The notes beneath the pieces were generated by a model. The model searched no databases. It was not told the DNA's origin and worked only from the letters and a program-made list of their open reading frames with translations. A stretch of DNA of 64,000 nucleotides, taken from contig NHZP01000048.1 of the NCBI GenBank assembly GCA_003313425.1, positions 1-64,000 of the forward strand, given 5' to 3'. Numbering within the stretch: position 1 is the first letter of the stretch; each line of letters starts with the position of its first letter. The position numbers and the translations under genes were made by a program. Below, piece after piece: positions 32,119-45,200 of this stretch. Source of the DNA: Pseudopyrenochaeta lycopersici (taxonomy: Eukaryota; Ascomycota; Dothideomycetes; Pleosporales; Pseudopyrenochaetaceae).

Positions 32119-34759
32119 AGCTGCAGATAGATCAAGATATTTTTCTTTAATTTTCGCTTCAGTGAAAAGTAGGGGTCTTAAATAAATAGGAACTCGGATA
32201 ACTAATAGATAGTAATGGACATAGATGAGAAGGCTATTAATGATCCGCAGGCATGATATACTGTAGTACCGCTTTCACACCAATGTTGTCTGGCAGACTT
32301 TCGCTACAAGTGATTTACAGGGATGCTAGAAGTTTAATCATCTCGCAAAAGTCTTCGCCGAGAAGGAACGGACGTTCTTTCCTCGCGGAAGTGCAGCAAC
32401 GTATCGATCTGGGGAAGCGCAGAGATGGCTTGCGCCAGCGGACAACACAACCAATCCAATGAGCGTGTTTGTAGCGGGCCCGTGCGTTCATTACCGATTC
32501 CGTCGGTGCGATGGCTCACGCTACAAAACTGTTCGTGCCAGGTTAGGGGGGGTCTGTGGGTTTCCACACCGATCTGAGTTCGGTGGAAAGCTTTAATTAA
32601 TCTCAGGTGATGAAACGCGATAGAATGCACAACATCTGATGCATATGCATTTCTCAAAAGCAAAAGCTCTCGCGTTGAGTACGGCGGAAGATACCCTGCG
32701 TGCATTGTTCATATGTACGTATTCTCAAACTCCGGTACCTATGGCATTAATGCGGGGTCGATCCCGAGAGGATGGAAGAAACCGTACCCGCTTCCATCGG
32801 ACAATGCGGGTCATTCCAAAGTTTGTGGCCAGCCACCACGCCACAGTGGGAACTCACGAAGCGGGCTAGAAGTGAGTTTGGCAAATGTGCGCCTTATGCC
32901 ATTTCTACGTACATTATATACCGACTGACGTTTGTTGATACTTTGTTGGCCCGCAAACTAACTGCCTCACTGCTCAGCGGCGCTCTCACATAGGTTGAAT
33001 ACACTTCTGACATTCCTCAACTTTTAGCTGCTGCCACTCCTCTACTAGAAACTATCAAGCCTCATCCTTAGTCTTTTAGCATCGCATCGTAAATAATGAG
33101 CGAATTAAATATTTAGGAAGGGATACTGTTAGCACCCTAGGATTACGACGGCTTCATTGGCTTTAGAGGCGTGGGTGGGCTCGCTCTAGCGGAGCCTTCA
33201 GTCTACGCCGCTGTAGCGATACGATTTGGCCTGATCACCGTGGGACCGTCTCCGCCTCCCCGCTTCAGCCCAAAGCATGTCATTCCTGAATTGCTCACCT
33301 GCCCTACCCGGCGTCTTGCGGAAAGCGGTATTGGGGAAAATTAGCATTGTAATCACCAGCCTAAATCCTCCAGGTGCAACACAACTTTTGACTGAGTTTT
33401 GAGCACGGCCGTACACCAATTGAGACTTATGGCTTCCGATAAATGGTTATGCGTCAGGTTTTATGCATTCTGCCCCACTATGTACGCTTTTCATAGTCAA
33501 GAGGCGTGCGCGAAGTGGAACGCACGGCAACAAAGCTTGTAAGAAGAGTCCTCGTCGCGTGTGCGGTACAAAGCATCCGCAATTCGACGCTTGAATATTC
33601 TATTAGAAAGTGCCCGTGCACCGCTACATTGTGCTGCCTACCTTCACCATGATCCATGTTTGGCGGTGCATCGGAAAGGTGTCGAACCACGACGTGCATA
33701 GCAGACGAGGTAGCAGTTGAAGGCAACCCAACCTCAATCGGTCTAACCCAAGAGTTCCTCACCCAAGGTATAATACCCTGACATAGGATTTGGCTAGGAG
33801 GAAGCTTTAAGGAGCATTTTAGGTTGCTATGTTGCGAATCATATCGTCTTTAATAGCAATCCGGAGAGTCTCATACAGGTTCTTTGGAAGGTCAGCAGAA
33901 TCGGTTTAGAGAAGCAATTTGAGAAACGCAAGGAGACTTGAGATTCCAACTCCAACGTTCTGGGGATGCGACAATTTTTTTTAATTATACCTTTATGAAA
34001 TAGAGGTATGGGGAGGTAAGCACCAACATATAGTAGTTAGGTTATGAAAGTGCTGCATACGATCTAGCAGAGACTTCGACTGATGAATACGAGACAGCCG
34101 GGGCATCAGAAGCTGATTCTGAGTATGAGTATGGGTGTATCGTCGCACCATCGTGTAGGAATATAGTTACACTAGTTTTTGGCTATCTCGTCACATGATC
34201 TGTGTAGGAGGTACAGAGAGCCAGAGAGGTGCTGGGAAAAGGTGTGTGGGCGTGCTAAGGAGCGTTGTGAAGGGCATTGCAGGAGAAGATGACATCCTGA
34301 AAACAAAGATTAGTTAAGCTAGGCAAAGTCAAGTTATGATGAATTAGCTTTAGAAATTTGTCACACTTAGCCGAGGGTAACAATGCTACACGATTGCCTT
34401 GAAAATGCCGTTTATTTCCTTAGAATCTAAGCTAAGCACACTTCCATGCAGCTGCGGGGAACGTCGGCAGAGCCTTGCCAACCATTGTTGTGTTCAACCA
34501 ATCGGCTTACGATAAAAATGCCTCGGCCACACGTGTCTGGCTCACCTATCTCGTCCCGACTAGGGAAGACAAAACGCTGATAATGTCTATATCGTAGGGA
34601 ACTCGAAATATAGCCCTTAGGGAGTGAACCCAGATTCTGCGAACGACACACATATACTATCATCCATTTGATCGGGGCCGCGCCTAGGCACGTTCGATAT
34701 GGTACAAAACTAGTTTTTCTAAATAAACGTTCGAAATTCTAACCTCATCCTAAATTGTA
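32119..34759. other. Intergenic region, no supported gene
   Basis: Composition is normal. Several short frames (32334-32705 -, 32639-32869 +, 33198-33419 -, 33478-33762 -, 34427-34663 -) overlap each other in opposite directions and show no domain. The first few hundred bases hold the promoter of the membrane-protein gene. The last is a 78-codon minus frame directly next to the pogo-type element and is not recognised. Confidence 0.3.
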
Positions 34760-34819
34760 ACGTACATGGCAAGCGAGCGGGCCATGTAAGCGAGCGGGCC
34801 ACCCCACTAACTTTGCGCA
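34760..34819 (+). repeat. Left TIR of the pogo-family element
   Basis: About 60 bp, matched in inverted orientation by 36615-36674 with very few differences. It contains two copies of AAGCGAGCGGGCC in tandem, a likely transposase-binding array. Confidence 0.9.
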
Positions 34820-35027
34820 CCTCTATAAGCGTCCTACTCAACCATAAAATTAATTGCTATTTAGATATCTAGATGCTAGCTTCAGCAGCACCTATAGTAT
34901 CTTTTTTACATGTCCGCGAGTTGTGTCTAGTCTCTCTGCATCTTTTACAGCGTGCTGGAGTCTTGTGGCTAGGCCCTAGTTGCCCTCTACTTTAGCGCAG
35001 TTTACGCTCTATTTGCCGCTTAACCTC

Positions 35028-36593
35028 TTACTGAGCAAGTAAATCTTCTCCTGCTCCCTTTATTAAGACTCCTCCTTTCTGAATCCGCCTTCTCTTACGC
35101 TTCTTCTGCTGAGTTGCTGCCTTATTAGCTTGCTTAAGGCTAGCAATCCTATCCTCTATTAGCTCAGCTTTGTGTATCCCTACTATAGCCCCCTTCTTAA
35201 ACCGACTAAACGCCTTAATAATTGAGGCTGGTGATGAGCTGTTATGCCGTCGAAGGCGATCGCTAATTAGAGTAGATTGAGCCTCAAGCTCACGTACGTT
35301 CCTTGGTGTTTGAGGCTCCCAGAGAGCTCCTAGCTGAGCTCCTAACTGAGCTCCTTGCTGAGCTGCGAGTTGAGCTGCTGGTGATGGCGTACGCAGTTGA
35401 GCTGCTGGTGATGGCGTACGCAGTTGAACATCTAGCTTTGACAAGACAACGTCTGGCTGGAGGGAGACAAGGCCTGCCCCTCGAAATGCTGAACGTATAT
35501 TTGCTGAAGTGAAAGCTTGATTAAAGGCTGCTTTAAAGGCAGGCAGAAATTCAAGCTTAGTAATGTGGTTGATGTGGGCCTTGATTAAGCTCTCTATCTG
35601 GCGGCTGTACGCCTTCTTGAGAGGAGAGAAGCAGCCAACGTCAAGAGGCTGCAGCAGATGAGATGAGTGTGGTGGCATGCAGAGGGTATAGATGTTGCTC
35701 TCTCTGCAGATCTCTTGAAATTCAAGAGAGTGATGGCTCTCATGGCCATCAAGGATAAGCAGCCGACGCGCGCCTACTACCCTTGTCTTTGTGTGAGCAT
35801 TAAAGTGCTTTAGCCACGCTACTCTAAGCTAATTAGTTGTCTAGCCATTATTACTAACTAAAATAGCCTAGTCGCGTGGAATAGCATCCTCCTGGTACCA
35901 GGCAGACAGGTGATACTGGCCAGCAAAGATTAGGAAGGGTGGGACCGTCCAGCCAGCTGCATTAATGCCTTGAATTAACGTTACCCACTCGCGGTTGCCT
36001 GGCTGGATAGCCTTTGGCCGACCCCTCCTCTCTAACCCAGTCACGACTAGCTAAGTCGTGATCTTACCCATCCTAAAGCCAGCTTCGTCAAAATTATATG
36101 TTTCCTCATCTGCAATGCCGTATTTTGCCTTTGTCTCCTCTACTAGCTTGAACCAGCAGCTTATTAGCTGAGAGTCTTCACATAGAGCTCTCTGCCTATC
36201 GTACGCTCGGGTAAAACGTGTCGTAAGACTGTCTGTACGCTTGACAAAGTTATATGGCCACTTCTGCCCAACCCTACCTTGACTGCGCGCTGCTAGCAGC
36301 TTATTAGCCATATCACCTATAGCTGCGTACGTAGGCGGAAATCCACGCTGATCTAGATCAAGGATATAATTAACTATTACCTCCTCTTCTAGCTGGGTAA
36401 GTTTCTTTGAGTTGGGCTGGCAATCGCGTCGGGCAAGCACGCCAGCGCGGCGGCGCTGAAGCGTGGTTCGAGGGACTTCAAACGTCTGTGCAGCGACTCG
36501 CTCAGTCTGAATTTGATCTAGATTGAGAGCTAAGATTGCGAGATTAACGTTAGCCTCGCGAGGAGCTAGTTGAGGTTGAATTGGTGGAGACAT
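35028..36593 (-). pseudogene. Pogo-type DDE transposase with four in-frame stops
   Basis: One frame of 522 codons without frameshifts. Residues 1-60 are a psq-like helix-turn-helix (VAAQTFEVPRTTLQRRRAG), 65-135 a CENP-B/Tc5-type DNA-binding domain (GFPPTYAAIGDMANKLL), and the DDE domain follows: YNFDEAGFRMGKI (first Asp), [15 protein letters not shown] (second), HLLQPLDVGCFSPLKKAYSR (third). The C-terminus has a Gln/Ala repeat (RTPSPAAQL twice) and a basic KKRKRRR tract. Stops are TAG at codon 181 (36051) and three more at about 35850-35880, all consistent with G:C-to-A:T changes. It is therefore inactive, though the catalytic residues remain. Confidence 0.9.
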
Positions 36594-36614
36594 AATTGAT
36601 TGAAGTTGATGCGT

Positions 36615-36674
36615 TGCGCAAAGTTGGTGGGGTGGCCCGCTCGCTTACATGGCCCGCTCGCTTGCCATGTACGT
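36615..36674 (-). repeat. Right TIR of the pogo-family element
   Basis: Inverted partner of the left TIR, ending CCATGTACGT before TA. The transposase start codon (36593) lies about 20 bp inside it, so transcription must start within or next to the TIR. Confidence 0.9.
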
Positions 36675-36676
36675 TA

Positions 36677-37640
36677 TCAGCTTTTATTAAGACCCTTCCT
36701 TGAACCACAAACCTGAAGAGTAAGAGGATAAAGGTCTAAGTCTATTGATCCCGTCCTTAACGATAATGCTCAACCTACATCCTAGAGTCAAAAGCTTCAA
36801 CGGGTCAGCGCACGGCGGTCTGATTACGACGCTAATTGACGAGACAATAGGCTCTCTAATCTTTAATCAATAATATAGTCTACAAGTAAGTGCAGAGGCA
36901 AAGAGGACTACTATCATTAAACGTTCTTAACATGTACGGCGTCGCAATGTTTACAGCAAAAATAAACGTGCAATTCTAAAGGCCTCTAGCGACACCATAA
37001 TTTGAAATAACAACAGCTACTTTTAATAGGATTGAAAAGGGAAAGTGTTCTCAGATGTAAATGTGAGGGGTGGAGATAGGGTCGTATTTGCGACATGTGA
37101 CAGGATGTCAGTTCCAACAGAGAAACTATGAGATGTCGCGAGAAGAACAGGAAAATGATTGTGAGTGTATTGTAGACAGCGCTGGTTAGTACAAGCTTTA
37201 TTCATATGAAGTTCGAACAATGGAACTGACGGGCATTTAGATGTAAGCTCGATTGTAAGTCTGAAACTAGCGATTGGGTGGATGCCAACGAATGCCCTGC
37301 TTAGCTATGGCTAAGAAACTCAGAAACCCAATTACAATGTTGATATTGAATGCAGCTGCAGCAGCTGAGGGTTGATCTTTAACGTGTAGGCATATATGTG
37401 TAGGCGTTGAAACGTGGCTTTCCTCGCCTATTCCGCAATCTATCTTTCGTTTGACTGATGCACTTATTTTTGCTGCAAGATTTTGTTGTCGCGATACAAT
37501 TGTCTTGGATCTGAGTATGCCCGGGTAATGCAAATCTCTAGCTTTGTTTAGATACTCCTGCAGGCTATAGCTCCTAGGATAGGTTAGCATTAAGGCGCAT
37601 AGCACGCGATTTCTTCTTATTTACACCCCCTAAGCGTTTA
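36677..37640. other. Spacer between the pogo-family element and the copia/gypsy C block
   Basis: Normal composition. Two minus-strand frames, 37023-37220 and 37267-37605 (112 codons, starting MLCALMLTYPRS), show no family motif and no clear splice logic. They could be remnants of a gene cut by the copia insertion on the right, but nothing supports that directly. Confidence 0.3.
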
Positions 37641-38929
37641 GCACCTCTATTCTAATCTTGTATATCTAGGGCGGAAGGCTTAATAGTTATCCCTTGTAAT
37701 ACTAACTAGCGTTCTACTTCTAGCTTAACTATTATAATTTTATTATCTAACTTAATAACTTTAATTATAATATTAAACTAGTTCTTTATAAATAGAATTG
37801 TAAGGAAGTCTTCGAGGGAGGTAAGGTTAAATCTATAAATAGATTTAAGCTAGTACTAAAGTAGACTAGTACTATAATATATATCTTATAATAGTAGGAT
37901 AGATAAAGATATAATAGACTTCCTCCTTGTAATAGGCTGCGCCCTTTAAGCAGGAGAGGCTTCGCTACTATCGCACGGGGAAAGAACTCCTTAATCTCCT
38001 CTGCCCCCTTTTCTTATTAGCTCGTACAAGTTAGCAGCCAGAGGAGCACGTTCCTCTTCGCTCGTACGAACATATATATATATCCTCTAAGGATACCTGT
38101 AACCTCTTCTCTATCTATCTCCTTCTGTAGTATAGGACAAATGCACACTCGTTAGTTAGGCCTCTTCGCCCATAACACTCCTATATATAGTAGGACCTAG
38201 CTACTAGCTATATATAGTAATTCTGCTTATATAATATATAAGTAAGAAGCGTAACCTTAATAAGGATTAAGTAAGAGGTAATAATAAAATATATTTTATT
38301 GTTGCTAGGTACAGAATAAAAGTAGAGGTAAGCCCTACTTTTATAGACATAAAATAAGATTACTAAGCTAAACTATAACTAACTAATAAAAGATAAAATA
38401 TCCTTCTATGCTTATAAATTAGATTTATAAGCGAGGGGTAAGAGGGGTAAAGAGGAGTAAAGAGGAGTTATAAAGTAATAACCTAGGTTATTACTCTATA
38501 TTAACTTTTAACTAAGAATCTTAAGAGTCTTAATAGTTTATCTTAGAAACTAGAAACAGCTGTAACTCTATAGTTACTCGCTCTATTTAAGTGCTTTAAG
38601 ATTTAATCTTAGATAGTTTTATACGCTCTATAAGATAGAGCTATTTATAACTTAAAAGCTTATAAAAAGATATAATCTTTATAAGAATAAAGTTTAAAAG
38701 TATATTAATTATTAATTTAGTAGGGCGATTATCTATAAAATAGAAGTCCTATTATATACTAGAGAACCTATTTATAATAAGTATTTAACTCTTCTCTTTT
38801 ATTATACTTTATATTTTATATATATAGAAATTAATAGCTAGTCTTTTACTAGGTCTATCTTTATAGGTTTATAGTACTCTTCTAATTTAGCGTTAGGACT
38901 TAGATCTCTTATAGGAGTTATACTCTACT
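37641..38929 (-). pseudogene. Ty1/copia element, integrase part (left of gypsy C)
   Basis: The minus strand from 38925 downward reads, through TAG stops, with words such as VL-stop-TYKDRPSKRLAINFYIYK, KERS-stop-ILIINRFSSI and DFYFIDNRPTKLIINILLNF. This fits the start of a copia integrase core (ERLAIDF, MLITDRFSGY, KDNRPAKSI) with D-to-N changes. It continues the frame of 46952-48800, from which it is separated by gypsy C. Sequence toward 37641 is too eroded to read. Confidence 0.65.
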
Positions 38930-39231
38930 TGTAAGGCAGTTAACACGCACAGTTGGGACGGTCTTAGTTGAAGAAACTTAATTTAAAAGGAAATGGACAA
39001 AATAGCAGATACCTTTCACCTTCGGGGGAGAGGTGCTGCCTATATACATGAGCTAGAGCAGGCTAGTCCCGATCCAGTTACCTAGCTTGGTGAAAGGTAA
39101 GAGGTAACAGTTACCTTTCACCTGCGTCTAGTAACTTGGCAGGATCGATACCTTTTACCTGCGTCTAGTAACTTAGAAGAATTGAACCCTTTCACCTGCG
39201 TCTAGTAACCTGAAAGGATTAAACCCTAACA
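38930..39231 (-). repeat. Gypsy C 3' LTR (left), with internal tandem repeats and hairpin
   Basis: 302 bp, TGTAAGG...CTAACA. It contains three copies of a unit around TTTCACCTGCGTCTAGTAAC at about 39113-39215 (spacing 37-40 bp), and a perfect 12-bp inverted repeat GGTGAAAGGTAA / TTACCTTTCACC at 39089-39100 and 39111-39122. Confidence 0.9.
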
Positions 39232-42200
39232 CAACCCCCCCCCCTTTAAAATAGTAAGGGCCTCTGAACTAAGAGACAAAAATTTAAGATAAAACATAAG
39301 AAAACTGTTTACTACTAAGTCCCTCTAACTCAGTAAATCTAGTAATAGGCTTTATATAGCGCTGCGCATGTCTAAACAGTTTCCTATACAAAATTACTAA
39401 GCTCTAAGGTGTTTTCTAACACTTCTACCCCGCGACGCGAAAATAGAACCTAAAGACCTTTATATAATATATATAGGAGCAACCTTTATAATTTTCATTT
39501 AGTTGTAAGGTCCCTAGATATAGCGCGTAAAGTAAGGCGCACTACGCAGAGTAAGGGCGAAGGCGGGTAATCTTGAGGCTATAGATGCGCGAATTAAGGC
39601 TAAAGGCGCGCAAATTAAGGCTAGAGGCGCGCAAATCGAGGCAAATTAAGGCGCGCTAACTTAAGTAAAACTTTTTAGATACCTTCGTCGCTGCTAAGAT
39701 ACTCTTCTGCAGCTAGCCTATCCTCGTTAAGTAGTAACTAATTTGGAGGCATGCGACAAGTAGGTAGCTTAGGCTTATCAGGCTGCCGCTAATAAAATAG
39801 ATAAGCGTTATAGTTGTTAAGGTACTTAGTCGCCGGGTGCCAGGTAGGTTTCAGGTATCTAGTCTATTTAATTAGGTACTGCTACTTACGCTTTCAGCGG
39901 CCTTTAACGCTAGTTTACTAGTAATTAAGAAAATTATTAATAAGCTACTTATCTTAAACCTTACTGTTAAGATTAATTACCTTAACAGCTACTAGCTAAG
40001 CTGGCGCTTAATCTAGAAGCCCTTTTAAGGGCGTAGGCTAAAGAAGCTTAGGGTAAAACACAGGAAAAACTCTGCTACCTAACATGTCTGGTAGAAGGTC
40101 TAATTAATACGCCTAGCTGTTATGTATAACTCTTATAACGCTGTAAGGCCCTACCTACTTAAGGTCTAGCTTCTTTAATTCCTGTTTAGTAGACTAATTA
40201 ATTATATTAACTATAACTTAGTCTCTAACAGCGTACTTTAGCACTAATTAGTAAGAGGTGTTAGCGTAGTAAGCTTATTCTTATTAAGCTTATAGTATTT
40301 ATTCTTATAAATAAGTAACTAGGTCTACGTAGGTGTTTATAAGCTTGTCTGCCTAGATTTTATTACTAGCTGCGGCGCTACTAAGCTTTTTATCGCAGTT
40401 TTCCCCTAGGTGTATACTACTATAAGGGTAATATCTAAGATCTATAAAGAATAGCGTTATGCCTATAGAGGCGTTAACTGTATTGTTAGCCTAAAACTTA
40501 GCGACGTAAAGCTAGGCAGCCAAGTTAGTTTGCGCGTAGTTAGTATACTAATAAAGATAAATTTCTAAGGCTTAATTTGCCTGCTTAGTCTGCCCGTCTG
40601 TTTTAGGGTAATAGGCTGTTAACAAGCGCTGTTAGATATGTAGTTGCTTATAGACCTGCCTCTAAAACTAACTAACAAAATTTAAACTACAGTTAGAGAC
40701 AATACTAAGGGGAATACTATATAATTTAAAGACCTCTATAAAGCACCTAGCAGCTTTAGCTATAGTACGGCTATACGTAGAGAAAAAATACTGTCTTTTT
40801 ATAAGGTAGTCTATAATAACGAGGATATTCTTAAAAGTACAGCTATCTAGCTAAGAGGTAAGTAAATCTTAAATAAAATTAACTAAAATTTCTGTCTAGC
40901 GTCTATAAGGCACTAGCAGTAGCTGTAAGTAACTATACTTACTGTCCTAAGGGCTTTTTATTTAGCGATAAGTAGCGCACGCGTCGTAATACTATTTAAT
41001 TAATAGGTGCATCTTTAGCTAGTAATACTATAAGTACATAAGAAAGAACGTGTTACGAGGGCTCTTATAACTAGCAATTTAATAGTTGTAATATAACTCT
41101 ATAATGCGTCAGCGTAACTATAGGTTAGGAGGCACGTAAAGCCTAGTCTTATCTATCTACAGGCGTTAAGAAGCTCCTTTACCTGTGCTTAACAGGTCTG
41201 CAGTAGAGAAGTAGTAGCTATTCTTATAAAACTATAATAGTAATTTAGTAGTTTCTATGTTAATAGCTTTAAAGGCCTTTTTAGCTATAGCGTTATCAGC
41301 GTACGCAGCGTTTAGGATTTCTTCTGTTAACTAATAATTATCCTTATAATAGGGCAGCAAAGGATCTATTATACTATTAATAGGCGTAGGATTATTATTA
41401 TTATTATTAAATTCTGCAGGAAAGTCTATTCTATAAGCGCGGGTAAAGTAAAATTGTACTACCTTAGCTTATTCCTAGGATATTTAGTCTAGGGACTTAG
41501 GTTAACTAAGGGCTAAGGCGCGCAAGGCTGTTATAACTGCTAGTTATATGCCTAGGGAGAGTACTTAGAGTCTAAGAATAGCAGCCCGTGTACTGTAACA
41601 AGGGTCTTCTGCGTCTGTTAGAGTATCCTAAGGTTAACAGCTTAAAGCGTCTACTTTACTGTTAGTTTCCCTAGGAGTATAGATAATCTTAAAGTTAAAC
41701 TAGCTAAGAAATAAGAACTACTATACTTACTATTAGCTAAGTTTTTTAGTTATTATAAACTATTCTAGGTTCTTATAGTCTATTATTACCTATATTAGTT
41801 AAGAAGAGCCTATAAGTTTAGGCTCTTATTCTTTAAATACCTATATAATTACTATAAGTTTAAGATTATAGATATTATAGTTACACTCTACTAGAGAGTG
41901 TTTCTTTAAAAAGAAAGTAATAGGTTATAAGACGTCCTTATTATTATATTACTTTATAACCCTGCCTAATACCTATCTTAACGCATTAGTAAAGATGTAG
42001 ATTTACTTAGTAGGATTAAAATATTTTAATACTACGCCTACACGAAATGCTGCTTTAAGAGCCTTAAAAGCTTTTACTTCCTTCTCCTCCTATATAATTA
42101 GCTTATAATAAACCTTCTTATAGGCAGGTTTATTAGGATTACTACTTTTCTTTTCTATAATAGTAGCCTTAATAAGGCGTGTAAGCAGTAACGCTATCTT

Positions 42201-45200
42201 TAAGTAGCCTTTAATAAAGCGCTAGGAGAAGCTAGTATACCTAAGGAAAGCAAGTATATTTTAGGCAGTTTTTAGTATTTCCTATTACTATACAGCCTTA
42301 ATCTTCTTAGAGTTAATTTTAATACCCTTATTTATAATTATTATACCTAGGAACTTAATATAGTCTATATAAAATTCTAATTTGCGCAGGTCTATATAGA
42401 ACCCTTTTTCCTTAAGGCGCGTAAGCACCTTTTTTACATACTCTATGTAGGCTTCTACTAATTCTAAAAAAACTAAGATATTATCTAGATAGGTAGTATA
42501 AAACTTATTAAAGTACTTAAAAAGAGTACTATTAATTACTCTTTAAAACGTAGCTAGAATATTATAGAGGCTTATAGGTATTACGCAGTATTAATAAGTG
42601 CCCTAACGCGTAGAGAAGGCAGTAAGCTACTCTAAACTAGGCTTTATACGAATTTAATAAAAAGCGTGTATAACATTAAATTTAGAAAAGATAACAGCTT
42701 TATTAAGCTTAGCTAAAGTCTTGCGGAAGAAAGGAATTAGGTATTAATCCTTAACAGAGGCTTTATTAAGGTCTTAATAATCTACGTAGACTTAGATACT
42801 ACTACTAGGTTTAGTAATAATAAGTAAGTTATTTTATATAGTAGAGGGTCCCTAGAAGATAAAATCCTAGGCCTCTATCTCCTAAATATATTACTTAATA
42901 GCTTTAAACTGTTTACTAGAAAATAGTCTTACTTAATAATTAGGCACCTTAGCTCCTAGCTTAAGCTTAATCTTATAGTTATATTCTAAGTAATCTAGAA
43001 GCTTAGCTACAGCTACTTTATTAAATACAGGAATAATTAAGGTATATTTCTTAAGCAGGTGCAGAGGCAGGATATCTTTTAACAAGACTTCTTTAGGAGA
43101 GTTAAAGAACTTATTATAGTCCTTTTATACTACTACGTAATAGATTTTCTGTAACGCTTCTAGTAGTAAGTGCTAAACTATTATAAATAGAGGGTAGTTT
43201 TTCTATTTAGTAAACGCCTAAATAGCTCTTAGCAAGATAACCTTAATACCTACTACAGGTTTAGTTTGCTGGTGTAGTACTTAGTATTCGTTATCTAGCT
43301 TTGCTAGGGCTACAGTATCCAACTTTACCTGTTATTAGCTAGTCTTACCTTTATTCCTACTATCTGTAGAGGAACTAGGCTATGTAGAGGCGTTAGGCGT
43401 AGCTCGCTCGCAGACAACTTATAGTGTATGCGAGTGTTACTAGCATTCTATTTAGTAGTATGCGTTAGAGAATTTAATTATACCCTAATAGTAATTAAAG
43501 CGTAGTGCGTATAGTTTCTTTTAGTAGAATCCTAACACTAAGTTAAAAGCCCTATACTAGTTAAGAATATAGGCAGAAGTATACTTAAAGTAAGAATTAA
43601 TTTTTATATAGAATTTAACCCTATAAGTAATAGATTCTAAAGTAACGCTTTTATATTCTTCGCATATAATAGGCGTAATAAGAGGAATTAGTTAGAACCC
43701 CTAGGTAAGCTAGAGGAACTGTCGTAAGATAAAGTTCGCATCTGCCCTATTATCTGCTAATATCTAGGCGACGTAGAGGGCGTTTTCTCGTTATCTAATT
43801 ATGCTTAAGAAAGCGAACTAGTCTAGGCTGTCTAGACACAGCTTATCTTTCTAGACAGCTTGCGTGCGTCGCAGGAGTGCCTGCGCTACAGGCTTATGTA
43901 TGCCGCCCTAGTAGGTAGCAGCTAGCGCAGTTTCTTAAGACTAATTATTAACCCTAGATAAAGGACTTTTATCTAGGGTTACTCTTCCCCTAAATAAATA
44001 ACGTCCTTAGCTTTATTACTATCGCTGTTAGAGGCTTCTTTATAGTTAGAGTTACTAGTCTCTAAGCTTATATGCACGTAATAATTAGTAGCTAGGTTAC
44101 TACGTAGATTTCCTTAATACTAGTTACAGCTAGAGTCCGCGTTATAAGGCTTAGGACTATTAGCTAGCTTATAGTTACCTATTTTATTATCTTTAAATAA
44201 CGGACGTAGGCCTAGAGCAGGCTTACTAGCTTTCTTAATAGGCTTATCCGCCGCCGTCCTTAGAACAAATTTACGAGGCGGTGCTAGGCTTAGTCTAGCT
44301 AGCGCGTTACGCCCCTTTATTTAATTAGCGAGATACTAAGGCAATTGCTAGAGGTTGTAGCTCTAACATGTATTATTAATTATATTATAAAGAGATTAGA
44401 CGTTGGTAGTAGTATAGACAGCGGGCGCGCTGCTAAGGCTCTGTTAGAGATAGCCTAGAAGCTTAGCCTAAAGCTTGTACGCTTAAGTTACGGTAATCTA
44501 TCTAAGCTAAGTAGCGATAGCGTTAAACTCTATCTAGAACAAAGCCTATGCTTTAACTATAGTAGGGTATTCTAGCAAGCTACGTTCTAGGAAGACTAAA
44601 GTATTATATTACTATTCTACTATAACGTAGTAGTTACAGTTACTAAAGATAGAGTTAAGAATATAAAAATACTTAAAGTTATCCTTATATTAATATAAAA
44701 ACCTATTAGGCTCTTATAGTAAGGTTTAAGCAGAACTGCTAGTAGCTTAAAAGATAAATTATGCTTATATATTATTATGTTACTAGTCTAACCTATTATT
44801 TTTAAAATAGTTAAGTATCTTTATAATCTACCTATAAAGATTAGGACTCCTAGAGTATACTAGAGGTACCTAAATTTACTTATTCTTTATAGATAAGAAC
44901 TAATATAACCCCTTAATCTTATAGTAGAGCTTAGTTAGATAAGGGCTTAGCGTTACTATGTCGCCTAGGGATATTTAGTATTTATAAGTAAGAGGAAGGT
45001 TAGTTAAGAGCAGAACACGCTAAGGGGAACTAAACTTATTAAGAATACTGCCTGCTGTATTACCTTATAGGAGGATTTATGTAGGCGTACTTATTCCTCC
45101 TAGTAAAGGCTTATTTGTAGCTCCTAGGGCTAGCTGTAATAGGGTAAGTCTAGTAAGGCCTAAAACCTTAGGAGAGCTAGATAATAGATAGTCGCGTAAC

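Larger units (their letters stand above)
34760..36674 (-). mobile_element. Pogo/Fot1-family DNA transposon with terminal inverted repeats, TA target
   Basis: Inverted repeats of about 60 bp (34760-34819 and 36615-36674) begin ACGTACATGGCAAGCGAGC and are flanked by TA on both sides. Inside each repeat a unit with AAGCGAGCGGGCC occurs twice, 18 bp apart. The single gene runs on the minus strand. Length (1915 bp), TA target and DDD transposase are typical of the family. The element is only lightly mutated in comparison with the copies at 15193, 30567 and 10800. Confidence 0.93.

Noticed and set aside
35303..35512. Plus-strand Leu/Glu-repeat frame as a leucine-zipper protein
   Set aside because: It is the reverse of the Gln/Ala repeat in the transposase C-terminus.
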